Below are positions 24,985-37,189 of a stretch of 64,000 nucleotides of DNA, piece by piece. The stretch covers positions 26,024,987-26,088,986 of the forward strand of contig CM026422.1 of NCBI GenBank assembly GCA_014871385.1, written 5' to 3'. The stretch's first letter is position 1, and each line of letters starts with the position of its first letter. The DNA is from Ceratodon purpureus (taxonomy: Eukaryota > Streptophyta > Bryopsida > Pseudoditrichales > Ditrichaceae). Below the pieces are notes generated by a model. The model was given only the letters and a program-made list of their open reading frames with translations, did no database searches and was not told the origin of the DNA. Made by a program: the position numbers and the translations under genes.

Positions 24985-27276
24985 ATGCCATCCTCCACCC
25001 GTGGCCACGTCCTTGCTCCTCCTTTTCTGCTCCTCTCCTGCTGTGCGTCTTTCTCTTCTCTTCTCTTCTACTTCCCTAACCGGCTTTATTCCATTTTTCT
25101 TCCTGCTTGCGCTCACTTGTTCGTCTTCTGCGTGCCTTCGTCCGTCAATCAATCAATCCCCTCATTCATTCCTCTCATACGTTTGTTCTTGTGGTGTTTT
25201 GGTTCCAGTGTTTCTAGCGTGTCACCACACACAGCTCGTAGCCGCTTCTACGGCATCGTCATACGATCGTCGCTCATGTGAGGCAGCAGTGCTCGAATGG
25301 TCAGCCAAGGAGAAACTTGCTTTGAACAACCAGTTGCACCCGGTGCAACACGAGGGCGTGAAAATTCTTGATCTTCTCTTCTTTTTGCATATCCCTCGAA
25401 CTGGCGGTCGTACATATCATCAATGGTACAGTGTCCCTGCAAGACTATTCAATTGTATATTCTTATCCCTTGCAATCTTGTACATGTCTTATGATCTGAT
25501 TTTTTGAAGCGTGTGGTGTTGATTATGCCTCTTGAATGCCTGAACCACTGAACTACTCGAGCTAGATACTCTGCGCAGTATTAATTTCTGTAGCTTGTAA
25601 TTCTAAATATACTATGAGGCGCTTCTTCTATAGTAACATTAGGTGGCACAACGAGGTTTCCACAGGTAGAGCACAGCTGTGTAAGCAGAGTGTGTGTTTC
25701 TCTTCCCAGCATAAGCTCCACTCTAATGATGAGATTTGGTCTTGTCTCGACCAGCTTCTTGAAGAATCTGTATTTGCCAAAGGATCGGTGTCCTCGATCT
25801 TACGATAAATTGCGGCTGGACTTGAGGTTATTGCATACCCAACTCCTCAAATTGTTCCTTCTTTGTGGGTTTTGGATGGTCCTAATGTCAAGATGACCGT
25901 AATTTTTCGATGTCAGCATTTTCTGATTTGTATAGTGGATATTTCGTGACGTGGAATATTCGAGAGGCGAGGGATTGCCTGTTTCTTCCGTCTTCCGTTA
26001 CACGTGGTACCTGCTACTGTCTTGAGCACCATGGTGGTATGGGTTAGTTTTACTGCGCTGCACTCTGCAGGATAATATTTTCTTTTTGCTTTCGACACTG
26101 TTCCAAAAACGTTGTGTGTGTCAAGCAAGGTCTAAGAACTTTTGCGTGTCCTCACGATTTTCTTAATTAAGACGACGTTTGGGGTTTCAGCCGACTAATA
26201 GGTAGGGTCAGGGGTTGAGGGTGCAGCCAGCCTAGTTGCAAGCTTTTGTCTTCACACGATGACATGAGCATTCTGAACAAGATACCAAGCAGGACGTCTG
26301 TTGTAACTAATATGCGAAATCCAGTTGATCGAGTGTTGAGCACATACGAATTTTCAGTGGAAGTTGCGGCTCGTTTTTTGCGTCTAAAATCAATCAATTC
26401 ATCCCGTAGCCCTCTACCCCGTGCTAATTCTCCTTCAGAACTCGTGAGCACTCTCACTATCTGGCCTTGGAAGTACTTGGTCCCCTTCATGCAGCATGAT
26501 ATTTTTGCACGGGTAAGATGACAATGACATATTCATTCCTACTTCTATTTGCTCAATTTGGACGCTTTATCAAAGATATCGATTATGCTTAGAATGTATT
26601 ATTTTTGTGCATAGGATTTAGCTATGAATTGATGAACGTTAAAGGCAGTTTTCCTTGAATGTAGGGAAATAGTCCAAAATAGTCCTCTTTTTGCTTAGAC
26701 ATTTTGGCTTGCATTTCTCTCAATTTGGTGAGAGGTGCGATTAGATTCAAGAGATATATGTGCTACGTATCTATATGAAATATGGCTAACTCTTCTTCTC
26801 ATTCGCACTCCAAGATGAGCAGATTTTGTTCCTTCGAGGGAATATTTTTGCTTTTATCACATATGCATGATGTGCTGAATTGATTCTAGTTTTCATCACA
26901 TTACCAGTTGTGTGCACTGGAGTTTACGAAACGCTGATTGTCTTTTCTGAGTGGCAGCGTGATGCCCGGCGAGAAGGGAAGGTGGACTGGCCTCCATCAA
27001 GCAATACAACGTACGATGCACCTACAATTACCATGCCTTTAACTGAATTCATTCATCATCCAGTCGCGCACGAACTTGTTCATAATGGTGCTACATTTCA
27101 GGTCTCCACAACTACTTGGACAACTCATCATACTTACAGAGTTTGTTGTGCAAGAATGGTTAATATTTTCTTATTAAATGCATCCTGGAAGTTTCTATGG
27201 TTCCCACAGCTTTTGCACCAAGACATAGCACTAGAGTTCGTTTTTTTTGTTTTGTTTTGTGTGTGTGTGTGTGGGG

Positions 27277-27319
<43 letters not shown>

Positions 27320-29189
27320 GAGGGGAGGGTTGGTTGCATCGGGGATTGTTTAGATAACGTGATTTTATGGTACAGGTTGCAGGGTTGACGAATAATTCAT
27401 ATGAGGAAGGTTCCGTTGTGATTCGAAAATGTATCAGTCAGTATCCTAAACTTGGCTATCAAGTGCTTGATGTTGCCAAGGTATGGTTCTGAGCTTCAAA
27501 AAGGGTTCCAAAAGCAAAATAGCAACGTCATGATTTGTTGGCCTAATTTCTAGATAATGATAGGCATCGTCTGAATCGTTTTTTCTGATGAAATCTTGTG
27601 AAGTTGTGACGCAGAGGCGATTAGATTCTATGTTGTTCGTAGGCTTAACAGAGAAGCACCAGGAGTCGGCAACAACCTTCTTCTCGCTTGTGGGTGATCA
27701 AGTTCAAGTTCAATCTGAAGCACTGAAAGGGATTTTGGATCCAAATACATCTGTTCCAGGTCTGATTATCACCTTGAATTCATTTTTTATTTGGATATAG
27801 TTATTTTCTGTTCAAGTTGGACTACTTTCACGAGGTAGCTGTACAGTACACTAGGTCGCCGCCATGGAGCGTTATAGTGCTGACTGACAAAGACAGTGCA
27901 GGAGAAGAATCCTCCGAATCTTTTGCTCGCGGCGTATAAGTCCTGCCTTACCAGTTTGCGCTCCTCTCATGCCGTTCGTCGAGCTTCCACCTTACAGCTG
28001 ATAAGCCCTGTCAGATATTCTCAAGAGGTTTGTAATCCCTTCTTTTGTATGTAAAGCTCTGTAAAATATTTGGGTACTTTTTAGTCGGCTTAACTTGGAT
28101 GCATTTTACAGTGATTTTTCTTTTTCTGCCAAGTATCTAGTTTACAGACTAAGATGAAATATTACATGGATACATATGCTCTATTGCAGTGGCTGACAGT
28201 TCCAGTGTCATAACGTGCTGAAAACATTTTTCTGCAGAATAATTTAATGAAATTGTCTATTCTTTTAATCGTCATTCAGATTTTTATGTACTAGAAAATT
28301 CTGGTTCATTGGTTAATCGTTTACTTCCAGTCTATCCTGGCTGTGCTGCCATTGATCTGCTGGAATATGATTTTCATATGCTGGAATATGACTCAGCTGT
28401 AGCAGAAGGTTCGGTAGTTTACTTACAGTTTTGTTCATATAGGAATCACCAATTTCTGGGTATTTCTTATATAATGTGTTCTTGAACGGCTGAGGTTCTT
28501 GGAGATAGTGACTTTCTTACATCGTGCATGTACAGGAGAGAGATCTTATACCATCTTCTGTGGTGGATAAGATTATTTATTTGAACAAACTAGACATGGA
28601 GCTTCACGAATATGCCAAGTTTCTTTATGCCAAGCAACAGAAGCGATTCGAAGCATCGACATCACCTCAGGTTATATTTATGAACAGTATGAATGATCAG
28701 GATGGTTTTCTGCCTGGTGCAATTTAAACAAATAAAATTGTGGAGATTTTAAGTACGCAGTGATTGGTGTACGCAATGTATTGTGTCGCTTTATCATATC
28801 AATTTTAGGGCCTGCTTTTAAAATATTAGAATTGAGGTAGGTCAGTTCGTAGCTGTTGGTTGATTAAATTTCTCGTTTTCCCGCACTCACCATCTCTGAA
28901 TTACTAATCACGAAGACACTGGTTGTGGCTTATTTCAAGTAGGTTTTGTATTTTAGTGAGTGGAAATATCAATATCACAGAGGGCTAAGTTGCGATGTGT
29001 TTTGGTTGGATGCAGATTAAGGAAGGCCAGATCGTCGTTCTATCGATGTTTCTTGTTCTTTGCATCACGTTGAGTGTACTTCTTTTGGGATTTGCACTTA
29101 TGCTAAGGGTTCGAAATAGGGTAGGGAATGATTGGGTACCGTTCTGGTTACGGCGCTTAGCATTCATGCAAGCTCATGAAAAGCTCTAG
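24985..29189 (+). CDS. TPST: Tyrosylprotein sulfotransferase (plant TPST type), 5' end tentative
   Basis: TPST transfers sulfate from PAPS to tyrosines of secreted peptides in the Golgi. Supported exons: to 25425, 25755-25826, 26227-26512, 26958-27101, 27376-27480, 27615-27759, 27897-28027, 28536-28670, 29016-29189. All joins keep frame. Key features: the PAPS-binding motif FLHIPRTGGRTYHQ at the end of the first exon, CPRSYDKLR, the 3'-phosphate region MRNPVDRVLSTYEFSVEVAA, LVHNGATFQ and RRLDSMLFVGLTEKHQES. The C-terminus has one membrane helix (VVLSMFLVLCITLSVLLLGF). This layout fits the plant enzyme, which is a type I membrane protein related to heparan-sulfate 6-O-sulfotransferases. The 25425 exon frame has no upstream ATG. 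ATG 24985 opens a hydrophobic signal-like leader in another frame, so a short 5' intron is likely but not placed. Confidence 0.85.
27278..27318. repeat. G41 homopolymer in TPST intron
   Basis: An uninterrupted run of 41 G follows T-rich and GT repeats in the intron between the exons ending at 27101 and starting at 27376. It may be collapsed or extended by the assembly. Confidence 0.85.
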
Positions 29190-29598
29190 GTAGGAAATAG
29201 ATTAATGCCATGTGATTCGAAGATAAGATGCGAAAAGAGCCTGCAGGTGGTTGTGTTTGTCTTTAAGAACAACATTTCTTGCTCGATTGGTGATCTCTTC
29301 TGCTCTCAATCTAAACTCTTTCTAAACATGCAGCTTGAGATACTTTTGAATCAATTCTTATGGCAAATATTTCATGACAGTTTGTAATCCTTCTGTTGAG
29401 AAAAGATCTCCAGTCCCTCGAATAGTATACCCTTTCTGTGGAGTTATTTTTTTGTCATTGAAGTAATTTCTATGAATTGCGTCAATTTCTTCGGCATGAA
29501 ACAGCTCACATGGAGCTGAGAATCTTCCACTGTGACAGCTGTCACAAAGCTGTCACAAAGCTTGACAAACATATATTCATTTCTAGCCCTAACATTTC

Positions 29599-29918
29599 CC
29601 CTTGCAATAAACCTTGCCCTTGTCTTAATGACGAGGGCCCCCCAACCAGGGTTCCCATTGGAGGGGGCAAAAATCCTCCTATATTTTGCATGTTAATGAA
29701 AAAAAATTAAAAAATTAAAGAAATATATATAAACTAACTAAAATTAATTTGGTGGGTCCTTCTAGTCTAATTTGGGGTCCCGGATTCCATTAAAAACATA
29801 AAAATTACTAAAAAAAGGGCTGCATGACCCCTAAAAAAAGATGAGGGAGGGGGGAGGAAAGAGAGGAGGGGGAGGGCCCGCCTCGTCATTAAAACGAGGG
29901 CGAGGTTTATTGCAAGGG
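29599..29918. mobile_element. 320-bp MITE with about 43-bp TIRs and a perfect 9-bp target duplication
   Basis: The left end begins CCCTTGCAATAAACC and the right end finishes GGTTTATTGCAAGGG. The match extends inward to TTAATGACGAGG and its complement. The element is flanked by TAACATTTC at 29590-29598 and again at 29919-29927. Nine-base duplications are typical of Mutator-like transposases, so this is probably a MULE-derived non-autonomous element. There is no coding capacity. A diverged relative is at 13351-13596. Confidence 0.85.
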
Positions 29919-29929
29919 TAACATTTCTA

Positions 29930-32900
29930 GCCCTAATTGTGTGACTACTGTCCACTACTAATTGAATGCTCTCTCCAATCACATGGCCAATCATGCTACT
30001 TTTGACTTATTAATGGAGTAACTCTAGATATTTTTAATTTACAAAATGGAGTAACTTCTCCTCGAAGACTACAACTTAAGTTATATATACTATTTCTTGA
30101 CAAATCACTGTATTAGAGAGATCATACCCTTGTAGAAGAGAATGCTCCTTGAGAATGTAAAGTTTTTTTTAGTTTATTGCTCAATGTTGAAATCACCATA
30201 ATTTTCTTTTTAAATACCAAGATTATAATATTCAACCATGTATTTTGAAAATAAAGAATATATAAAATAATTGAAAAACATAAAGAAAAAAGATTGATTG
30301 AATTAGTTATAAAGTAATTTTGATGATTTAAGACTACATGAAGTTATGGAATTTTGCTTCATTATATAAGAGTCCTAGGAAAATTCATACAAATTTCATA
30401 ATGAATCTTTAAAATTGAAAATAATGTGGCTCAACTATAGTATAAGTTGGAGAGATTTATATCAAATAATCATCTCATATAATATTGACAATTCTATGAA
30501 ACTGGTTACTATAAATTGTTAATTTGATTGAATAAGATTATGAAATTTATAGATTATAATATAAAATTGGATGAGTATTTTAGGGAATTAAATTGATCAA
30601 TAAAATATGTATTTATGTATGTATGGTATTCCTTCACATGGTCTCAAATCTTACACCTTCACATGGGCTATGACATATTCAAATTTGGCTGGAAGTGACA
30701 AACAATTTGATTTTCTATTGCAAATATTATGACATGAAATATATTAATGAATTTTTTTTTTAATTATTAACGTATTCTAAGATATAGATTGGATTCTTAA
30801 ATATTATTTTTAGTATAATTAGAATAATTATTGAAATAAGTCTTATTCATATTCTAACATCTTCTGCCATTGTCATTATTATCATAATCATAATAATTAT
30901 CAAGTAAAAAGATTATTTATAAGTCATTGGTCATCTTGTGCTTAACTAAGAAATCTTCCTTTATCGATTGTCCATAAGAGAGAAAGAGAGAAACTTCGGT
31001 CTCCGGAGGAGACCGACATGAATTGAGTGTCTGTTCGATCCACCCCCAAGCCAGAGTCCACAGGACAAAGGTATTGTCCATAAGATTTATGCTTTAAGGC
31101 TTCAAAATCCTTCATGATTTTTCAAACTAGAGCTTGGATTGACAAGTTTGATTGAAGGTTTTTGGTTATAACCAATAATCAACAATTAAAAATCTCTAAT
31201 CAAATCGGTTAAGGCTTTGTGATGTAACAAGTTATTTTCCATGCGCGGTGATTGCTAAGTCATGCGTTCATTGTCCCTTGGAAAGAATCTTCATCATTTA
31301 TAAGTAGTTCGAGTTCAAACCCTTATGGACTATTTTGAGCAAATGTGAGGTATGTAGTGATTTTGCATTACTAATTGAGCAATTGTAGGCATAAAAAGAG
31401 TTGTACCAACCAACAACCTACGACGAGTGGAGAAGATACAACGATGCAGTTTGCTAAAATAAATAAGGTGACTGGAGTTTCTATATTTTTTTCAATTATT
31501 TAAGGTGAGTATTTAATGATAGAAGTAAAGAATTAAAAACCCATTGGTAGTAATATCAAGAGCCCAATGGTGGTTGAACAATTTATGAAATCAAGAAGAA
31601 AGGCAACTTCATTGGATTTGAAGATTACATAGCAGAGGAGTGCACTAATTGGATAAAGCGGTTTGAAGTAGGCTTTAGAATATAACTTTTTGTGCTCAAA
31701 ATTGTGTTTAAATTCAATTTAATCATTTCAATGACACCAACTTAATTCTAAGATAGACTAGTATAATCAATAAAGAAGAAACCTCTACACACCTCATAGT
31801 TCAAAAATAAAAATAGTAATAAGTCTTCAATTAGATGAAAAAGCTTGTCTACGTTTCAATTGATAATATGAAGGCCTCCAAAAGAAATACACCCCATATA
31901 ATATGAAGAGGAAATTATTGTATTTAAATATAAAAGATCAAAAATTATAAAATAAAGTTAAATAAATAATTTGTTTTACCTTTCCTGTATTAGGTGCCAA
32001 AGAAAACATAGTCAAGCATGTTTCATGCTTGCTATGATGTAAAATAAAATGTATATAGTTTTTAAAACCAAATTATGCAAGCTTTCTTTGTCTTTTGCCT
32101 ATATCAGTTATTGAGAATATCAGAAAGCATAATTTAGTCGAAATAGTCTTCAAAAATGAATAGGAAGCCCACTTCAAATCAAATTTTTATGAGTTGAAAT
32201 CCCCATGAAATTGTTAAGGTGTCATAAAAGCCACAATGTTAGCTACTTGAGCCAAGCCAACATGTGTTCTAAATGCAAAAAAATTCAAATGTTAGCATTA
32301 AAGCCCTCTTGGGTAGAGTGAAGAGTTAAGACTTTGTTTAATCTAATTAGACTAGACAGATTAAAGCTTGACTTTAAATCAATTAAATGACCAAATTAGG
32401 AAATAATGCTCAATTTATGGAAAGGGGCACATTGACACAAGTTCTTTTGTTATAAATCAATGCAATGATAACAATCATTACTTTAAATAATGGCTCACAT
32501 TAACTACTTTAAATAATGGCTCACATTAACTACTTTAAATAATGGCTTAATTTATTGTACATTTTAGTAGATTTAATTTCTGACAAAGAAAAACTGTTTT
32601 TTTTGCATTTTCTGGTGGAATGCCTTACTATGCCATAAAGCCTTGGAACAACTTGCTGTAACCCAACACCAGTTTAGGTGTTTTGCTTGATTTATTGTTA
32701 GTTTTACATTTCACATGCATGAAGTCGTTATTCATGTCCAGTCCACCATTCTAAACGTCTGCTCCCATCGACCCTTCATTTGCCGTTAGAGACAAATAGA
32801 AATTCGTGGCGGTGCTTCCGATGTGTCAGTGATCGCAAACCGGTACTGTACTCACGCACGACTTACCCCCTTGCATTCTATGGCCTAGTGAACATGCACG

Positions 32901-33437
32901 TGGTTCTTCAGTTCTTGCAAGAAACTTCCCATTGCACCATATAATGGGCACATCTCAGGTCACCTACAAATCCTGCAGTGTAATATGACGACTCGACAGT
33001 CATCCACAAATCTTCAGAAAAAAACCACACCATAGAAACATGTATCTCATCATAGTTCTGTATACAGACGGACCGGAACGTCAAAAAAAGTTCCTTATGG
33101 CTTCAAGTGCAATGATACACAATAATACTGAACATTCTCAACAAACCTCCGGTGTATCACTGCATTGATCAGTAAAAGCAGCATGTGTATTAAACTAAAA
33201 ATCCAATCTGTAAAATTACTACATTAAGTTCAAACGATGCGATAACAACTTTTCCATAACTTGGATCTCACTATCGATAAAAGAATCCTCTCCAAGCAAA
33301 ATCGAGGTCACAAATTTCCGTCTATATTTCCAAAACCAGCAGGACATCTAGCGGGCTATAGAATCCAAAGGAGTTACTTATCCCGCATCTTATCAACTAC
33401 CATCCCCACTCATCATAGTTCTCATTTCTCTTTCTCT
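29930..33437. other. AT-rich intergenic region between TPST and RID3
   Basis: About 3.5 kb between the convergent 3' ends of TPST and RID3. No supportable gene or RNA gene was found. It contains a short tandem repeat at 32481-32548. The last few hundred bases include the RID3 3' untranslated region. Confidence 0.6.
32481..32548. repeat. 26-bp tandem repeat, nearly three copies
   Basis: The unit contains CTTTAAATAATGGCTCACAT. The copies are identical by eye, which suggests recent amplification. Confidence 0.85.
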
Positions 33438-36400
33438 TTATCTATCTCCGCATCTAATCGAAGGCCGATGATAAAGTCTTTCCCCGTCTTTATCGTCATC
33501 TTCATCTCTCTCCTTATTTCCCCCCATAAGCTCATCTACACAGAAGCAGTATAACTCCTGATGGAGTTGTTGCCATTGCTGACCATTATGCAAAGCCCGG
33601 CGTAATTCCGATCTTAGCCTTTCTAATTCCATTTGCATTGCTGCCGTAGACCCTCGTTGCTGTCCAAAACAATCTCCATTTCAGTGCATACTCTTTGAAT
33701 TCTCAAAACAAACTCTTACAACAACAGGTCAAGTTTACAGAAACTGAAAGTAGCAACGAGAAAGTACAGATTTCTGAGATACGTACAGATATAAATTGTC
33801 GTCAATCATAACATGCAGAGGAATTACATAAACCATAGCACAAGAGAGGAACCATAACTAGGAGGCAGGAACGAAGACTCGTATCAAGAGGTGAACTAAC
33901 CTCTAGCTCTTGTATTTGACGCTCCATGGCTGCAGAACTATATGAATGACCTTCGAAATCCTCCTCTTCTTGATAAGAAGCTGGAAGCACAACCAATGGA
34001 CCTTCCCAAGGGTTTGGCTCATGCGACACCGCATCTGACGCGATGTATTTACTTAAAGGAGCCACTGGAATCGTTGGAATTTGCCTATTCAGAGATCGCC
34101 CCTGCTGCGTGCCATGTTGCAACAGAGGAGGTCTTGGCAATACTAGCAAGCAATTGATAGGTCCTGGATAAGTCTCCAGAAAAAGACGTCAGCGAAACTT
34201 CATGAAAAAAGTAATCTCAATGATTTCAATTGACTAGACAATAATCGCAAGAGAAAGACAATAGTTCAGCTGGTTAGCGTTCATGTGGAGGTAGAAATGA
34301 TTTAATATAAGCATTCAAAACATAAGGTTAACCATATGCTTAAAAATAAATTGGTATGAAGTGCATATTGATACAAGACATAAAAAGTTTCTTGATGTGC
34401 TTCATGCATGAGATTAAAAAGGACCGTACCTTTGTTGTGTGTAAACGTTCTTAAAACTTGTTTGCTTGTAGTGTCCCAGAGGCGCGCTGTGCAGTCCTCA
34501 GATCCAGAAACTAAAGATACTCCATCCATACTGAAGGCTAGTGAAGTAACTGCTCGGCTGTTCAGATGAGAACAAACAGCTCATGTAATAAGCATGATTC
34601 GGTTGACTCCATCAATCAAATAACTGATGGATACATGAAGAAATGAAATGAGATCTGATCATTACCATCGACAGCCAAGATACTAAGGTCATTTTAGTAA
34701 AACGTGGTCATGTGAGTAAATAAAGTACTTCAGAACAATTATGGCGTACAAATGTAACTAAAAATGATTAAGTAGCAACATCCCGTTACCTGTGGCCAAT
34801 AAGAGCAGCATCAGTGCCAAGAATTCCATCGGCAAGAATGCCAGACGATATAGGTACTCCAAAATTTAGGGCAGTGATAAAAATTCTGCCGTCTGCACCA
34901 CCCGCATAAAGCGCATACTCTCCAGGATCTAAGACAACAGCATTTAATGCTGTCGGAAAAACTATTGACCTTAGTAGAGTTCCAAGAGCAAGGCTCCAAA
35001 TCTGTGAACATGCAACCCTGAACAAATTAAACCAAGAAGAAAAGGAAAAGAGATTAATTGAAGAGCTAGACTAACAGATTTAGATGACACAGGTGCAAAT
35101 AACACAACACGTTTGTACAGCTTTGCAACTTCGTTAATTTTAACAATTCGATTCCACAGAGCGCAAAGGGTTACCACATGAGAATGCGTTTAACATGCTG
35201 CAGGAGGGGATCGTTAAGAAGTATCAAAAGATCACCTTGCAAGTATGGTCCAAAGAGCAAGAAACGACAACAGCGTTAGGGCCACCAGACCCTGCAAGAA
35301 GTCCCGTCACTGGTAAGGTGTGATCAGACCACCCATACATGGCAGCAACTTGTCCCTCTGCTCCTTGATTATCCTCTCCCATATCCAATACCCTGTAAAA
35401 ATATGACAACAATCAGCACCATACGAGATGGACAAGACAACAATTCAATCGCAAAAACAGATATGGATACCAGAGTCGATAGTTATAGAACAGGAAGAGG
35501 CATGTTCAACTGCAAGAAAGAACGGAGACAAACAGACTCATACTTTTTGTTTAGGCCATTCCGGAGTTGCTCGATCCAGTCACTACTCACAAGTTATGCT
35601 CTAGACTCTGGCTGGAATAACAATCAAGGAAATGAACCTGAGAAGAGGCCAGACATTGATGAGACCGTCATCCGCTCCAGAAATGAGCAGTGAATCGTCA
35701 TCAGAAAAAACTAAGCAACTAACGTTCTTGTAGTGAGCTGGCCAAAGCCTTAGCAACTGCCCGGTCGCCACCTAGCACACCAAAATCGATCAAAAGAAAA
35801 TCAGCATAACCTGATCAAGCAGATTGACAAAGCTTAGGATAGGCACTGAATGCAAAGCACAATCCAACAACCACTACAAAATCAACGTACACGCCCGAGC
35901 TCTTGCTTTTCACATGCGATTCATATCGGCTCGTGATGATTTCTTCTGAGATTTGAACATTAGAAGCACAAATTAGAAAACCCACCTCCCAGAAATAGAT
36001 TCGGCCAGACGCACCACCGCCGGCAAGGTACGCTCCATCACTGGTGCAGGCAAGAGGGCCAATAGGCTCCACCGGATAGCTCTTAAATGCGACTTGGTTC
36101 TGCTCTCGGAATACAGACATGGAAGTCAAAGACGGGAGACAATCACATCACAATCCTGCCAGTCTCTAATGCACATTATCCTTACAACGTAATCCGAGTG
36201 AACATAGTATACAAGAGTAATTTCATTAAAACTCTGCTGAGCGCCGAGACACTGTTACTTGTGCTGAACATGTCTGAGTGCTCTACGTGAAGTGCCCTTC
36301 TCACTCTTAGACATGACGAGGTCGAAGCATTGATTTTAGTTAGAGACGACAATCATAATTCACTCGAAGAATAACCTCATCAACAGAATTCCTACAACCT

Positions 36401-36888
36401 ACCCATGATACCCTAGAACGTTGTAGAATTCTATTGAACAATGTCTTTATCTTCTAAGAGAGAAATCTTGATTTGGCAACCTTCTTGACCTCTGTGTGTT
36501 TGAGGATTCCTGTAATTCACGTCCATCCACCACATTATCATCTTTTGATATTGCCTTCCCCTAATTTACTGGAAACAGAAGCCGAGCTTGCCGAAAGCGC
36601 GCGTTCATTCCAGCTTTCTATTGATGGGGTGATTTTTGCGAGGGCAAGTGCAGTAGAGGCAAGGCTCACCTTGTGCCAAGTCCAGAAATGAACGGCACCA
36701 CCACCGGCGGAGCCAGGTTTGTGGAGCTGCGCGGCGGCCAGAAAGTGGGATCCGACGGGGGCGAGCGCATTGCGGGGCGTGGCGCAGGTGCGGAGGTGCG
36801 AGATCAGGACGCCGGAGTGCAGGTCCCAGAGCGTGACCCCCGCATCGACCCCGGAGCAGCACACCACCACCTCACCTGCTCCCTCCAT
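33438..36888 (-). CDS. RID3: WD40 protein, RID3 / Ipi3 (WDR18) orthologue
   Basis: The model has eight exons and 482 aa: 36670-36888, 35986-36099, 35638-35771, 35236-35392, 34790-35001, 34430-34557, 33901-34163 and 33438-33659. Every junction keeps frame. WD-repeat signatures: GVTLWDLHSG near the N-terminus, AGGGASGRIYFWE, LLISGADDGLINVWPL, VVSCSLDHTCKIWSL, YALYAGGADGRIF and LVSGSEDCTARLWD. After the propeller come GPINCLLVL, PLSKYIA and a C-terminal coiled coil (MERQIQELE, LERLRSELRRAL). This matches Arabidopsis ROOT INITIATION DEFECTIVE 3 and yeast Ipi3, a Rix1-complex subunit needed for pre-60S ribosome maturation in the nucleolus. Arabidopsis RID3 is about 440 aa, so the slightly longer C-terminal tail here is divergent. 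Telo-box repeats lie about 280 bp upstream. Confidence 0.92.
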
Positions 36889-37165
36889 CGTCCTCCCCTG
36901 ACCCCCGCCCCACCTGATCCGCAGTGCTCCCTCGTCTCCTATGTGGCGTGCAGGGTCGCAATGATCCCGTTGCTTGCGCTCCGAACACGGAGACTTGCGC
37001 TTGCACTTCCCTGCCCTGCCTTGCCTAGCGTTGGGTTGCCTTGCAAGTGTGCCTAATAGCCTTCTTCGTCAGCACCTGCAATGAAATGGAATCGGCGCCA
37101 CTGTGAGCTTGAGCACCTGACCCTTGGGTCCTTGTGCTCCTGCATGAGCAATGTGCTTTGGTCCT

Positions 37166-37187
37166 TAAACCCTAAACCCTAAACCCC
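37166..37187. promoter_or_regulatory. Telo-box cluster upstream of RID3
   Basis: Two to three overlapping AAACCCTAAA units lie about 280-300 bp upstream of the RID3 start codon. Telo-boxes (AAACCCTAA) are an established promoter element of plant ribosomal-protein and ribosome-biogenesis genes, which fits RID3's role. Too short to be a real interstitial telomere tract. Confidence 0.6.
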
Positions 37188-37189
37188 TC

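Noticed and set aside
37166-37187. Interstitial telomere
   Set aside because: Only two to three AAACCCT units. A promoter telo-box fits better.
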